A DNA stretch of 64,000 nucleotides. Origin: Streptomyces sp. Go-475 (lineage in GTDB: Bacteria; Actinomycetota; Actinomycetes; Streptomycetales; Streptomycetaceae). The position numbers and the translations under genes are program-made. A model generated the notes under the pieces. The model searched no databases and was not told the DNA's origin. It worked only from the letters and a program-made list of their open reading frames with translations. The DNA is taken from positions 8,351,501 to 8,415,500 of the forward strand of contig NZ_CP026121.1 of NCBI RefSeq assembly GCF_003330845.1, given 5' to 3'. Numbering within the stretch: position 1 is the stretch's first letter; every line of letters starts with the position of its first letter. Below are positions 16,794 through 25,296 of this stretch, one piece after another.

Positions 16794-17954
16794 ATGACCG
16801 CAGGCACCGCCGGCTGGCTGCCGCTGAGCCCGGGGGAGCGCTCGGTGGCGATCGAGGTGCTCGTCAACGGGCCGCTGTCGCGCTCCGAACTCGCCCGCAG
16901 GCTGGGCCTGTCGGCCGGGAGCCTCACCCGGCTGACCAAGCCGCTGATCGAGTCGGGCCTGCTGGTCGAGGTGGCCGAGGCCGGCGTACCGGCGGAGGCG
17001 CGCCAGGGCCGGCCCTCCCAGCCGCTGGACGTCGTCGCCGACTCCGGCTACTTCCTCGGCTTCAAGATCACCGAAGACATGGTGTACGGCGTGGTCACCA
17101 CCCTCCGCAGCCACATCGTGGCCCGTCACGACCGCCCGCTCACCACCCACGACCCCGCGGAGGTCGCCGACCTCCTCGCCGCGATGACAGCCGAACTGGC
17201 CGCCGGTCACCCTCGGCTCGCCGGGATCGGCATCGGCGTCGGCGGTTTCGTCCAGGACCGCGCCGTGGTCGGCGAGTCGCCCTTCCTGCTGTGGCGGGAC
17301 GTCCCCCTGGCCGAACTCGTCGAGGAGCGCACCGGACTGCCGGTGGTCGTCGAGAACGACGTCGCGGCCCTGGTCGACGCAGAGACCTGGTTCGGCGCCG
17401 GGCGCGGCCTGGACCGCTTCGTCGTGCTCACCATCGGCGCCGGCCTCGGCTACGGGCTCGTCCTGGGCGGCAAGCGGGTGCCCTTCGCCGAGGAGGACCG
17501 CGGCTTCGGCCGCCACTGGATCGTGGACCCCCACGGCCCGCTCACCCCCGACGGCCGGCGCGGCAGTGCCGTCTCGATGCTGACCATTCCCAGCATCCGC
17601 TACCAGATCCAGGCCGCCACCGGCGTCGACCGGACCTACGAGGAGATCCTCGCGCTGGCCGCCGCCGGGGACCCGATGCCCGCCCGGGTCGTCGAGGAGG
17701 CGGCGCGCGCCCTGGGGACGCTCGTCGCCCAGATCTCCAACTTCGTGATGCCGCAGAAGATCCTGCTCGCGGGGGAGGGGGTCGGGCTGATGGACGTGGC
17801 CGGCAAGACGGTCGAGGAGACCGTCCGCGACCAGCGGCACCCGCTGGCCGCCCCGGTCGAGCTGGAGACGAAGGTGTCCGATTTTCACGACTGGGCGCGC
17901 GGCGCGGCCGTCCTGGCCATCAAGGTGCTAGTGCTGGGGTCGGCCGAAGCGTGA
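16794..17954 (+). CDS. ROK family repressor, zinc motif lost
   Basis: This 386-residue ROK protein has an N-terminal winged helix (LSRSELARRLGLSAGSLTRL, about 28-47) and a sugar-kinase-like C-terminal domain with VVVENDVAALVDAE near 180 and TIGAGLGYG near 210. In place of the CxCGxxGC zinc site after the conserved His region it reads VDPHGPLTPDGRRGS, so the metal cysteines are all absent. It is divergent from the sugar ABC operon and most likely represses it, released by a sugar or sugar phosphate. The change at the zinc site may alter inducer response. Confidence 0.9.
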   Translation: MTAGTAGWLPLSPGERSVAIEVLVNGPLSRSELARRLGLSAGSLTRLTKPLIESGLLVEVAEAGVPAEARQGRPSQPLDVVADSGYFLGFKITEDMVYGVVTTLRSHIVARHDRPLTTHDPAEVADLLAAMTAELAAGHPRLAGIGIGVGGFVQDRAVVGESPFLLWRDVPLAELVEERTGLPVVVENDVAALVDAETWFGAGRGLDRFVVLTIGAGLGYGLVLGGKRVPFAEEDRGFGRHWIVDPHGPLTPDGRRGSAVSMLTIPSIRYQIQAATGVDRTYEEILALAAAGDPMPARVVEEAARALGTLVAQISNFVMPQKILLAGEGVGLMDVAGKTVEETVRDQRHPLAAPVELETKVSDFHDWARGAAVLAIKVLVLGSAEA

Positions 17955-18066
17955 ACAGGCTCACGTTTACTGGGAGATGGACGTGATCAGCAACACTGTC
18001 CGAAATGACCGTTTAACTCACGATTACTCACATCGCCTTCACCTCGGGCGACGTATGCTTCACAGC

Positions 18067-18240
18067 ATGTCCACCACTGTTGAATCCTCTTCCCAGCGAT
18101 CGGCTGACGAGGTCAACGAGGAGATCCGGGCCCTGTGGCGCCGGTCGGGCGGGACACTGAGCGTCGAGCAGCGCGAGGAGTACCAGCGGCTCGTCCTGGA
18201 GTGGGCCGCCGCGGCCCCGCAGCCGGCTCCGGCGTTGTGA
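18067..18240 (+). CDS. Small conserved helical protein, apparently leaderless
   Basis: This 57-residue acidic protein has a helical core NEEIRALWRRSGGTLSVEQR and a Pro/Ala tail. I chose the ATG at 18067 rather than an upstream frame from 17977 because TATGCT at 18054-18059 looks like a -10 box only 7 bases before the ATG, which would put the transcript start at the start codon. Third codon positions are almost all G or C. The function is unknown. Confidence 0.6.
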   Translation: MSTTVESSSQRSADEVNEEIRALWRRSGGTLSVEQREEYQRLVLEWAAAAPQPAPAL

Positions 18241-18296
18241 GCCTCCGCCCGGCCCGCTGACGCATCGCAGCCTCGTCCCGGGGCACCCCTGATCCA

Positions 18297-19160
18297 ATGG
18301 GTGCCCTTCTCGCACTTTCCTCGGCCGTCGTCTACGGCATCGTCGACTTCGCCGGCGGCCTGCTGTCCCGGCGCGTGCACCACGCCGCCGTCACCTTCCT
18401 CGGCCAGCTCGGCGGGCTCATGCTCGCCTGCGCCGCCGCGCTCCTCCTGCCCGCCGGCTCCGTCCACTCGGCCGACCTGCTGTGGGGCGCGCTGTCCGGC
18501 GTCGGCAGCGGCGTCGCCATGCGGTTCCTCAACCGCGGGCTGAGCCGGGGAGCGATGAGCGTCGTGGTGCCCGTGAGCGCCGTCACGGGTGTCGCCCTGT
18601 CGGTGCTGTGCGGGGTGCTCGTCCTCGGCGACCGGCCCGGAGCCGTGGCCTGGCTGGGCATCGCCGTCACGGTGCCCGCGCTGTGGTTCGTTGCCGGGGG
18701 CAAGGGCGGTGTCCGCGCCCCGGGCGGAGCCGCGAACCCGGATGCCGGTGCCGGGAAGGGCACGGCGGACGGACTGCTCGCCAGCGCGGGCGTGGCCGTG
18801 CAGTACCTCGCCCTCGGCCAGGCCGACCCCGGGAGCGGGCTGTGGCCCGTCGCGGCGGGCCGAGTCGCCGCGGTCCTCGTCCTGCTGCCGGACGCCGCCC
18901 GGCATGCCCGCCGGCTGCGGCTGCCGCCGGTCCGCTGCCTCCAGGCCGTCCTCGTCGGGGCCGGGGCGGCACTCGGCCTCGTGCTGTATCTGCTCGCCGC
19001 CCAGCGGCAGTTGCTGGCCATTGCCGTCGTCCTCGCCTCCCTCTACCCGGCCCTGCCCGTCGTCCTCGGTCTTGCCCTCCTGCGCGAGCGGCTCAGCCGC
19101 CGCCAGCTGATGGGGCTGCTGGGAGCGGGAGTGGCCACGGTGTTGCTCACCCTGGGATGA
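18297..19160 (+). CDS. EamA/DMT-type membrane transporter
   Basis: This 287-residue integral membrane protein has about ten predicted helices in two repeated halves, the pattern of the drug/metabolite transporter superfamily. A GLSRGAMSVVVPVSAVTGVA segment marks the end of the first EamA repeat, and PALPVVLGLALLRERLS the second. A polar insert (about 135-160) separates the halves. The substrate is unknown. It stands alone, 56 bases after the small protein gene, and converges on the protease gene. Confidence 0.87.
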   Translation: MGALLALSSAVVYGIVDFAGGLLSRRVHHAAVTFLGQLGGLMLACAAALLLPAGSVHSADLLWGALSGVGSGVAMRFLNRGLSRGAMSVVVPVSAVTGVALSVLCGVLVLGDRPGAVAWLGIAVTVPALWFVAGGKGGVRAPGGAANPDAGAGKGTADGLLASAGVAVQYLALGQADPGSGLWPVAAGRVAAVLVLLPDAARHARRLRLPPVRCLQAVLVGAGAALGLVLYLLAAQRQLLAIAVVLASLYPALPVVLGLALLRERLSRRQLMGLLGAGVATVLLTLG

Positions 19161-19189
19161 CCGGGACACCCGGAGACCGGGCCCCGAGA

Positions 19190-20542
19190 TCACCCCCAAG
19201 TGGCCGAGTAGTACTGCCGATACGCCTTGCGGTCCTGCTCGGCGCGGATCCACCGCGTCGCCACCAGCGCGACGAGACTGCCCGCGATGACCAGCAGGCC
19301 AGGGCCGACGTTGCGCGGATCGGCGAGCCGGGACAGCAGGCCCGACACGTCCTCGCCCGACACCGGCGCCGACGAGCCGGGGGAGGCGGCGGCGCCCTGC
19401 GGGGCCGACGGCGCGGGCGAGGCACCGGTGCCGCCTCCGGCCTGCTTGGCCACGATCAGCTTGACGTTCAGCTCGGTCAGCGCCTTCGTCACCGGCTGGA
19501 AGAACGTCGTACCGCCCGCCGCGCAGTCCCCGCTGCCGCCGGACGTCAGGCCGAGCGCGATGCCGTCGGCGAACATCGGGCCGCCGCTGTCGCCCGGTTC
19601 GGCGCACACGTTCGTCTCGATCAGCCCCGTGACCGTGCCCTCGGGGTAGTTGACCGTCGCGTTCAGCGCGGTCACCTCCCCCTGGCGCAGCCCGCTGGTG
19701 CTGCCGCTGCGGAAGATCTTCTGCCCGACCTCCGGATCGGCCACGCCCGTGATCCGCACACCCTTGCCGTCCCCGACGGCCACGACGTCCGCGCCCCCGC
19801 CCGCGCGGCCGCTGTCGTACTTCACCAGGGAGTAGTCGTCGCCGGGGAAGCTCCCCTTGAGGGAGGTGCCGACCTGGTCCCGGCCCCGGTCGTCGGAGAA
19901 CCAGACGGAACCGTCGGGTCCGCAGTGCCCGGCCGTGAGGATGTAGTCGCTCTTGCCGTCGGTCACGTTGAACCCCGCCGAACAGCGGCCGGCCGTCGAC
20001 AGGATGGGCTGCGCGCCGTTGATCCGCGTGGTGAACGTGCCCTCGGTGCGTTCCATGCGCACGAAGCCGCCGATGCCCTCGGCGACCTCGGTCAGCCGGG
20101 ACCAGTCGGCGGCGGAGACGGTGCTGTCACCCCGTACGACGACCTGGTTGTTCTTGTAGTCCAGGGCCCACGCCGTGCCGGCCACCCGGGGGGCCGAACG
20201 CAGCGTGGCCGTCGCGGACTTGAGGTCGCTCATGCTGTGGCGGACCATCTCCGGCCGGGCCCCGGCGCGCTTCACCTCGGCGGCGGCCTTCTCGTCGGTG
20301 ACCGCGACGACCGGCCGCCCGGCCGAGTCGACCCAGCTGCCCGCCGTGCGGGAGGCCCCGAGCCGGGACACGAGGTCGGTGCCCATGCCGGTGGCGGGCC
20401 GCGCGGAATACGGGACGCCGATGGAGGGGTCCGGGGGCTCGCTCGCCACGGCGCGTGTGACCATCGCTCCTCCGAGGAGGAGTCCGCCGACCGCCGCCAG
20501 CCGTGTCACTCGCCGGACGACCCGTCGTCGTGCGTGCCTCAT
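19190..20542 (-). CDS. Membrane-anchored S1 serine protease
   Basis: This 450-residue protein has an Arg-rich signal peptide, a propeptide-like region to about 180 and a chymotrypsin-fold streptogrisin-like domain with triad H206 (LTAGHC), D236 (GDDYSLV) and S319 (GDSGGP). Cysteine pairs C187/C207 and C313/C340 fit family disulfides. A Pro/Ser/Ala linker (370-410) leads to one C-terminal membrane helix (about 413-433) and a basic cytoplasmic tail. Unlike secreted streptogrisins it should stay tethered to the cell surface. The substrate is unknown. Confidence 0.88.
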   Translation of the reverse strand: MRHARRRVVRRVTRLAAVGGLLLGGAMVTRAVASEPPDPSIGVPYSARPATGMGTDLVSRLGASRTAGSWVDSAGRPVVAVTDEKAAAEVKRAGARPEMVRHSMSDLKSATATLRSAPRVAGTAWALDYKNNQVVVRGDSTVSAADWSRLTEVAEGIGGFVRMERTEGTFTTRINGAQPILSTAGRCSAGFNVTDGKSDYILTAGHCGPDGSVWFSDDRGRDQVGTSLKGSFPGDDYSLVKYDSGRAGGGADVVAVGDGKGVRITGVADPEVGQKIFRSGSTSGLRQGEVTALNATVNYPEGTVTGLIETNVCAEPGDSGGPMFADGIALGLTSGGSGDCAAGGTTFFQPVTKALTELNVKLIVAKQAGGGTGASPAPSAPQGAAASPGSSAPVSGEDVSGLLSRLADPRNVGPGLLVIAGSLVALVATRWIRAEQDRKAYRQYYSATWG

Positions 20543-20670
20543 GCATGGCTCCCGAACCAGAACATCACGGTGTGAACACCGCGGGGCCCTCCTTGAGTTG
20601 AGTGCCCCTCATCCATACGGGGCGCGGCCCTGCCGCGTTCACCACGCGCGTGATCTTTTGAGCCGTCAGC

Positions 20671-20740
20671 CGTCGTCAGCCGTCGTCAGCCGTCGTCAGC
20701 CGTCGTCAGCCGTCGTCAGCCGTCGTCAGCCGTCGTCAGC
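20671..20740. repeat. Tandem decanucleotide repeat, 7 perfect copies
   Basis: The unit CGTCGTCAGC occurs seven times without a mismatch, with partial copies on both sides. The period of 10 is not a multiple of 3, so it is not a protein repeat. It lies in the 400-base divergent gap between the protease (start 20542) and the PatB-type gene (start 20943). Such perfect arrays usually vary in copy number between strains. Confidence 0.95.
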
Positions 20741-20923
20741 CGTCAGCCAGCCGGCAGCCCACCACCGGGGCAGCGAGCAGGGTCCCGCTCCGCGCGTCGC
20801 CCCACGGTGACGGCCGCGGCCGGATCGTCCAGCCTCCAGGACCGCGCGGTGCTTCTCCCGCAGCGGGTGGTTCGCCTGGTACTCCTCGGCCGGCGAGCGG
20901 ATCCGGTCCCTGATCTCGCGCAC
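20726..20923 (-). CDS. Possible small protein ending in the repeat array
   Basis: A GTG-started frame reads [20 protein letters not shown], then [11 protein letters not shown], with G or C in nearly every third codon position over the first 33 codons, as in real local genes. The rest becomes Gly/Arg/Trp-rich and stops inside the decanucleotide array. It could be a small gene whose 3' end was disrupted by repeat expansion. There is no recognisable family. Confidence 0.3.
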   Translation of the reverse strand: MREIRDRIRSPAEEYQANHPLREKHRAVLEAGRSGRGRHRGATRGAGPCSLPRWWAAGWLTADDG

Positions 20924-20942
20924 GGCCGCCTATCGTGTGCCC

Positions 20943-22121
20943 ATGACCAGGATCCCGCACGAGACGTCCGGTGAACCGAATCCCCTGCAGGTCCTCGCCC
21001 TCGACCAGCTCAGGCGCCGTACCAGCATGAAGTGGCGCACCTACCCCGAGGACGTGCTGCCGCTGTGGGTGGCCGAGATGGACGTGCCGCTCGCCGAGCC
21101 CGTCGTCCGCGCCGTCACCGACGCGCTGGAGTTCGGTGACACCGGCTACCCCGCCGGCACCGCGTACGCGCAGGCCCTGGCCGGCTTCGCCGGGAAGCGG
21201 TGGGACTGGGACGGCCTCGCGGTGGAGCGCACGGCGATCGTGCCGGACGTCATGCTGGGCGTGGTCGAGATGCTCAAGCTGGTCACCGGTCACGGGGACG
21301 CGGTGGTCGTGAACCCGCCGGTGTACCCGCCGTTCTACCTCTTCCTGGAGCACATGGACCGGCGGGTGGTCGAGGCCCCGCTCGGGGCGGACGGCCGCAT
21401 CGACCCCGGCGTCCTGGAGGAGACCTTCCGGCAGGTCGTCGCGGACGGGCGGCGGGCCGCCTATCTGCTGTGCAGCCCCCACAACCCGACCGGAACGGTG
21501 CACACGGCCGAGGAGCTGTCCGCCGTCGCCGCGCTCGCCGAGCGGTACGGCGTGCGCGTCGTCGCCGACGAGATCCACGCGCCGCTCGTGGTCGGCGGCG
21601 CGCGGTTCGTGCCGTACCTGAGCGTGCCGGGCGGTGAGCGCGGCCTGTCGCTGATGTCGGCCTCGAAGGGGTGGAACCTGGCCGGGCTCAAGGCCGCGCT
21701 CGCCATCGCCGGGCCCGGCGCCGCCGCCGACCTGGCCCGGATGCCCGAGGAGGTCGGGCACGGCCCCAGCCACGTCGCCGTCATCGCCCACACCGCCGCC
21801 CTGCGCGACGGCACCGCCTGGCTGGACGCCCTGCTGGCCGGGCTCGACACCAACCGGCGGCTGCTCGCCGACCTGCTCGCCGAGCACCTGCCCGCCGTCC
21901 GCTACCGCCCGGGCGACGCCACCTACCTCGCCTGGCTCGACTGCCGCGCCCTCGGCCTCGGCGACGACCCGGCCGACGTCTTCCTGCGCCGCGGCCGGGT
22001 CGCCCTCACCTCCGGCCTCCCCTTCGGCACCGGCGGCGCCGGGCGCGCCCGCCTCAACCTGGCGACCTCCGCCGAGGTGCTCACGGAGGCGGTGCGCAGG
22101 ATGGCGGCGGCGCTGGACTGA
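20943..22121 (+). CDS. PatB/MalY-type PLP-dependent C-S lyase
   Basis: This 392-residue fold-type I aminotransferase-like enzyme has a substrate entry motif [10 protein letters not shown] (41-50), NPTG at 181-184, DEIH at 209-212 and PLP lysine K242 in SASKGWN. These are features of MalY/PatB cystathionine beta-lyases, which release thiols, pyruvate and ammonia from cysteine conjugates or cystathionine. ATG 20943 is preferred to a GTG six bases earlier. Cystathionine, or mycothiol-derived cysteine conjugates, are plausible substrates. Confidence 0.9.
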   Translation: MTRIPHETSGEPNPLQVLALDQLRRRTSMKWRTYPEDVLPLWVAEMDVPLAEPVVRAVTDALEFGDTGYPAGTAYAQALAGFAGKRWDWDGLAVERTAIVPDVMLGVVEMLKLVTGHGDAVVVNPPVYPPFYLFLEHMDRRVVEAPLGADGRIDPGVLEETFRQVVADGRRAAYLLCSPHNPTGTVHTAEELSAVAALAERYGVRVVADEIHAPLVVGGARFVPYLSVPGGERGLSLMSASKGWNLAGLKAALAIAGPGAAADLARMPEEVGHGPSHVAVIAHTAALRDGTAWLDALLAGLDTNRRLLADLLAEHLPAVRYRPGDATYLAWLDCRALGLGDDPADVFLRRGRVALTSGLPFGTGGAGRARLNLATSAEVLTEAVRRMAAALD

Positions 22122-22151
22122 CGCCGGGCGGCCGCTCGTACACTGCCCGCC

Positions 22152-22532
22152 ATGGACGACACGGCGCTGGACCGGCTGGCCGCCGGCAAGTACCTGCTGA
22201 TCACCAGCTACCGCAGGAACGGCACGCCCGTCGCCACCCCGGTCTGGGTGGTACGGGACGGCGACGCGCTCGGCATCTGGACTGCCGCCGACTCCTGGAA
22301 GGTGAAGCGGATCCGCGACCGCCCCGACGTCCTGGTCGGCCCCTGCGACCCGCGCGGCAACCCCACCGGCGAGCAGGTGCCCGCGACGGCCCGGATCTGC
22401 GACGCGGCCACCAGCGCCCGCTACCGCAAGCTGATCGCCCGCAAGTACGGCCTCACGGGCCGGCTCACCCTGCTCGGCAGCCGGCTGCGGCGAGGCGTGG
22501 ACGGCACCGTGGGCATACGCGTCACCCTCTGA
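22152..22532 (+). CDS. PPOX-class F420- or FMN-dependent oxidoreductase
   Basis: This 126-residue split-barrel protein of the pyridoxamine-phosphate-oxidase-like class opens with LAAGKYLLITSYRRNGTPV and continues TPVWVVRDGDALGIWT, the usual two opening strands, then KVKRIRDRPDVLVGPCD. Actinobacterial members reduce small molecules with F420H2 or bind FMN; the substrate here is unknown. It follows the PatB-type gene by 30 bases on the same strand. Its stop codon is the first three bases of a 27-bp tandem repeat. Confidence 0.87.
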   Translation: MDDTALDRLAAGKYLLITSYRRNGTPVATPVWVVRDGDALGIWTAADSWKVKRIRDRPDVLVGPCDPRGNPTGEQVPATARICDAATSARYRKLIARKYGLTGRLTLLGSRLRRGVDGTVGIRVTL

Positions 22533-22583
22533 CCGCGTTCCCGCAAGCGCTTCCGGTGACCGCGTTCCCGCAAGCGCTTCCGG
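22530..22583. repeat. 27-bp tandem duplication carrying two LacI-type operators
   Basis: Two identical 27-bp units lie at 22530-22556 and 22557-22583. Each contains CGCAAGCGCTTCC with the central palindrome AAGCGCTT (22545-22552 and 22572-22579), the hallmark of LacI-family operators. The second lies about 48 bases before the start of the Gfo/Idh gene at 22627. A further AAGCGCTT is at 38444 before the sugar-binding protein gene. Regulation by a LacI-family repressor encoded elsewhere is inferred. Confidence 0.8.
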
Positions 22584-22626
22584 CCCCGGGGAGTGGACGG
22601 CCCCTCCCCGGGAAAGGCCACCTGCC

Positions 22627-23964
22627 ATGAGCCGAACTCCCGTCCTGCGCGCAGCCGTCGTCGGCACCGGCCACCGGGCCCAGCTGTTCACCCGCGGCCT
22701 CGCCGAACGCCCAGGCCACCTCGTGGCCGCGCTCTGCGACCCCAGCCCGACCCGGATGGCCTTCCACAACCGCCTGCTGGCCGAGGCCGGCGCACCGGCG
22801 GCCGCCGAGTGGGAGCCGGACCGCTTCACCGACCTGCTGGCGAAGGAGGACATCGACGAGGTCGTGGTCACCACCGTCGACGCCGAGCACGACCGCTACA
22901 TCGTCCCGGCGCTGAAGGCGGGCTGCCGGGTCGTCACCGAGAAGCCGATGACCGTCGACGCCGAGCGCTGCGCCCGCATCCTCGACACCGTCCGCGAGAC
23001 CGGCAACTCCCTCACCGTCGCCTTCAACTACCGCTTCAACCCCGTGCACGAGAAGGTCCGCGCCCTGCTCGCCGACGGCGCGATCGGCGAGGTGCTGTCG
23101 GTGCACTTCGAGTGGTTGCTCGACGTACGGCACGGCGCCGACTACTTCCGCCGCTGGCACCGCGAGAAGGACCGCAGCGGCGGCCTGCTGGTGCACAAGT
23201 CCTCGCACCACTTCGACCTGGTCAACTGGTGGCTCGCCGACGAGCCCGCGGAGGCCTTCGGCTACGGGCGGCTCGGCTTCTACGGCCGCGCGGCGGGGCA
23301 GCGGCACGGACTGCGCCGCGACTACGTCCGCGCCCACGGCGCCGACCGGGCCGCCGACGACCCCTTCGCGCTGGACCTCGCGGCCGACGACACCCTGCGC
23401 GCCCTCTACCTCGACGCCGAGCGCGACGACGGCTATCTGCGCGACCGGAACGTCTTCGACGGGCCGGTCACCATCGAGGACGACATGTCCGTCCTCGTGC
23501 GCTACGCGCGGGGCGCGACGATGACGTACCACCTGACCGCCTACTCCCCGTGGGAGGGCTACCGGGTGATGTTCAACGGCAGCGGGGGCCGGCTGGAGCT
23601 GGAGGTAGAGGAGAGCCGCTGGCAGGCGCCCCTGACCCGGATCGCCTCAGCCACGGGCGCCGTGCACGGGGACACGGCTGCGGAACACGCGGGCGGCGCC
23701 CGCCTCACCCTGCGCCCGCTGTGGCAGCCTCCGGTGGACGTGCCGCTCGCGGTCGCCCACGAGGCACACGGCGGCGGTGATCCGCGCATGCTCGACGCGC
23801 TGTTCGGCCCCGCCGACCCGGCCCGCGCGGCGGACACCGCGGCGGCGACCCACCCGACGGCCACCGAGCGCGACGGAGCGCTGGCCCTGGCCGTGGGCCT
23901 GGCGGCCGACCGGAGCTTCGAGACCGGACGGCCCGTGCGCACCGGCGAAGTGATCCCGGGCTGA
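22627..23964 (+). CDS. Gfo/Idh/MocA oxidoreductase behind tandem operators
   Basis: This 445-residue oxidoreductase has a Rossmann motif VVGTGHRAQLF, catalytic EKPMT near residue 117 and a substrate-domain core HKSSHHFDLVNWWL, with a YGRAAG insertion. It is longer than the usual 340-390, with an extra region (about 240-290) before the last strands, and resembles the oxidoreductases linked to plant-polysaccharide or amino-sugar breakdown. GGAAAGG precedes the ATG. The upstream duplicated AAGCGCTT palindromes indicate carbohydrate-responsive control. Confidence 0.88.
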   Translation: MSRTPVLRAAVVGTGHRAQLFTRGLAERPGHLVAALCDPSPTRMAFHNRLLAEAGAPAAAEWEPDRFTDLLAKEDIDEVVVTTVDAEHDRYIVPALKAGCRVVTEKPMTVDAERCARILDTVRETGNSLTVAFNYRFNPVHEKVRALLADGAIGEVLSVHFEWLLDVRHGADYFRRWHREKDRSGGLLVHKSSHHFDLVNWWLADEPAEAFGYGRLGFYGRAAGQRHGLRRDYVRAHGADRAADDPFALDLAADDTLRALYLDAERDDGYLRDRNVFDGPVTIEDDMSVLVRYARGATMTYHLTAYSPWEGYRVMFNGSGGRLELEVEESRWQAPLTRIASATGAVHGDTAAEHAGGARLTLRPLWQPPVDVPLAVAHEAHGGGDPRMLDALFGPADPARAADTAAATHPTATERDGALALAVGLAADRSFETGRPVRTGEVIPG

Positions 23965-23971
23965 GGAGCCG

Positions 23972-24385
23972 TCAGCTCCAGGCCCGGAACGGCTCGTCCA
24001 GCAGTTGGAAGACCGGCTCGCCGCGGACCGGGTCCTTGGCCGTGGACAGCCGTACCCGGTCCCCGCTGTGGATGCCGATGGGCGGGCCCATCACCCGGCC
24101 GCGCACGACGAACCCCTCGGACATCTCGATCAGGGACACGTTGCGCGCCGCGGGCGTGTTGCGGTGCACCACCGTGGAGTGGCGCACCGTCCCGGTGCCC
24201 TCGGCGCGCTCCGTGCGCAGTTCGCTGCCCCGGCAGACCGGACAGAGCAGCCGGTGGTACATGGCGGTGCCGCACCAGGTGCAGCGCTGGAAGAGGATGG
24301 CCTCCGCCTCCTGCCGCCTCGGGTCGAGGAGACCCGTCGCGGAGCCGGCTGCCTGCTGAGCGACGCTTCCTGAGGGGTGGTACAC
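23972..24385 (-). CDS. Zinc-ribbon/OB-fold (DUF35) protein
   Basis: A rubredoxin-like zinc ribbon CTWCGTAMYHRLLCPVC (two CxxC pairs) is followed by an OB-fold with EMSEGFVVRGRVMGPP and IHSGDRVRL. Family members bind acyl-CoA and usually act with a thiolase encoded beside them; none is present here. The GTG at 24385 (GGGAG upstream) is a tentative start, as a longer frame to 24514 would run through the operator palindrome at 24487. The product is then about 137 residues. The adjacent TetR gene and shared palindrome point to control by that repressor. Confidence 0.78.
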   Translation of the reverse strand: MYHPSGSVAQQAAGSATGLLDPRRQEAEAILFQRCTWCGTAMYHRLLCPVCRGSELRTERAEGTGTVRHSTVVHRNTPAARNVSLIEMSEGFVVRGRVMGPPIGIHSGDRVRLSTAKDPVRGEPVFQLLDEPFRAWS

Positions 24386-24486
24386 GCTGGTCAACTCCCT
24401 GCACTCGGCCGGAATCCCGTGGGCGCGGTCACCCCGCGCACACGCGTGCGCGGTTCGCCGTGCCACCGTGCACGGAGCACAGAGTA

Positions 24487-24501
24487 TGGCACTCAGTGCC
24501 A
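24487..24501. promoter_or_regulatory. TetR-type operator upstream of the DUF35 gene
   Basis: TGGCACT-C-AGTGCCA is a perfect 15-bp palindrome. It lies about 100 bases upstream of the DUF35 start and just after the TetR stop. Its core GCACTCAGTGC recurs at 25282 in front of the TetR gene, which supports both being TetR binding sites. Confidence 0.75.
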
Positions 24502-24538
24502 CTCGTAAAGGCACTCCGTACCCTCAATGAGGGAACGC

Positions 24539-25249
24539 TCAGGGCCGCCCCAGCGTCGACTCGATCTCCTGCACCACCCGCCACAGGGGCGCTCCGCGCC
24601 GCGAGACGACGACCACCACGTCCTCGGGCCGGTCCCCGGCCGGCGGCACCGGCGCCTCGCCGAAGGCGGACCGCACGTACGCCAGCGCGTGGTCCACCGC
24701 GGCGCTCGCCTCGCCCTTCCCGTCCGAACGCAGCCAGGAGCGCAGCGCGTTGTTGTGCGCCGCGACCACCGCCGCCGCGATCACGTCCGCCCGCAGGGTG
24801 CCGTCCCGGCGGGCCGCGTAACGCCGGCGCAGATACGCGGCGAGGGCCCGCTCGTAGCGCCACACCACCGACAGCTCATAGGCGCGCAGCCCGGGCACCT
24901 GCCTGGTGAGGCGGTAGCGCTGCACCGAGAAGGTCGGGTTCTCGGCGTACATCCGCAGCACCAGCCGGGCCGCGTCGCAGACCCGCCGCACGGGCTCGTC
25001 GTCGTCCGCGCCCTGTGCGAGGAAGGCCGTCATGTCGGCCAGGCACCGCTCGTGGTCGGGGAAGACCACGTCCTCCTTGGAGGGGAAGTAGCGGAAGAAG
25101 GAGCGCCGCCCCACGCCGGCCAGCGCCACGATGTCGTCGACGGTGGTCTGCTCGTAGCCCCGTTCGAGGAACAGCTGGAACGCCGCCGCCACCAGGGCGT
25201 CCCGCATGGGCGTCTTTCCGGTCCCGGCGTCGGCTGTCTCGGAGCTCAT
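24539..25249 (-). CDS. TetR family repressor
   Basis: This 236-residue regulator has N-terminal helix-turn-helix ALVAAAFQLFLERGYEQTTV and DDIVALAGVGRRSFFRYFPS (about 18-60), the canonical TetR arrangement. The C-terminal helical domain (65-200) would bind a ligand. The ATG at 25249 is the only well-placed start. Matching palindromes lie before this gene (25282) and before the DUF35 gene (24487), which suggests autoregulation and control of that neighbour. With a DUF35 target, an acyl-CoA-like ligand is a reasonable guess only. Confidence 0.9.
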   Translation of the reverse strand: MSSETADAGTGKTPMRDALVAAAFQLFLERGYEQTTVDDIVALAGVGRRSFFRYFPSKEDVVFPDHERCLADMTAFLAQGADDDEPVRRVCDAARLVLRMYAENPTFSVQRYRLTRQVPGLRAYELSVVWRYERALAAYLRRRYAARRDGTLRADVIAAAVVAAHNNALRSWLRSDGKGEASAAVDHALAYVRSAFGEAPVPPAGDRPEDVVVVVSRRGAPLWRVVQEIESTLGRP

Positions 25250-25281
25250 GAGCCGGAACGTAGCACTCGCCGGGCCACCCA

Positions 25282-25296
25282 TGGCACTCAGTGCAC
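25282..25296. promoter_or_regulatory. TetR-type operator upstream of the tetR gene
   Basis: TGGCACTCAGTGCAC repeats the palindrome at 24487 with two changes at the right end. A further inverted half ACTGAGTGC lies at 25310-25318. It sits 33-47 bases before the TetR start codon, as expected for an autoregulatory site. Confidence 0.7.

Noticed and set aside
20671..20740. Possible CRISPR array
   Set aside because: The units are contiguous 10-mers with no spacers.
20736..22874. Open frame of 712 codons on the minus strand
   Set aside because: It lies antisense to the PatB-type and PPOX genes, with Val/Gly/Arg-rich low-complexity translation. High G+C leaves such frames open by chance.
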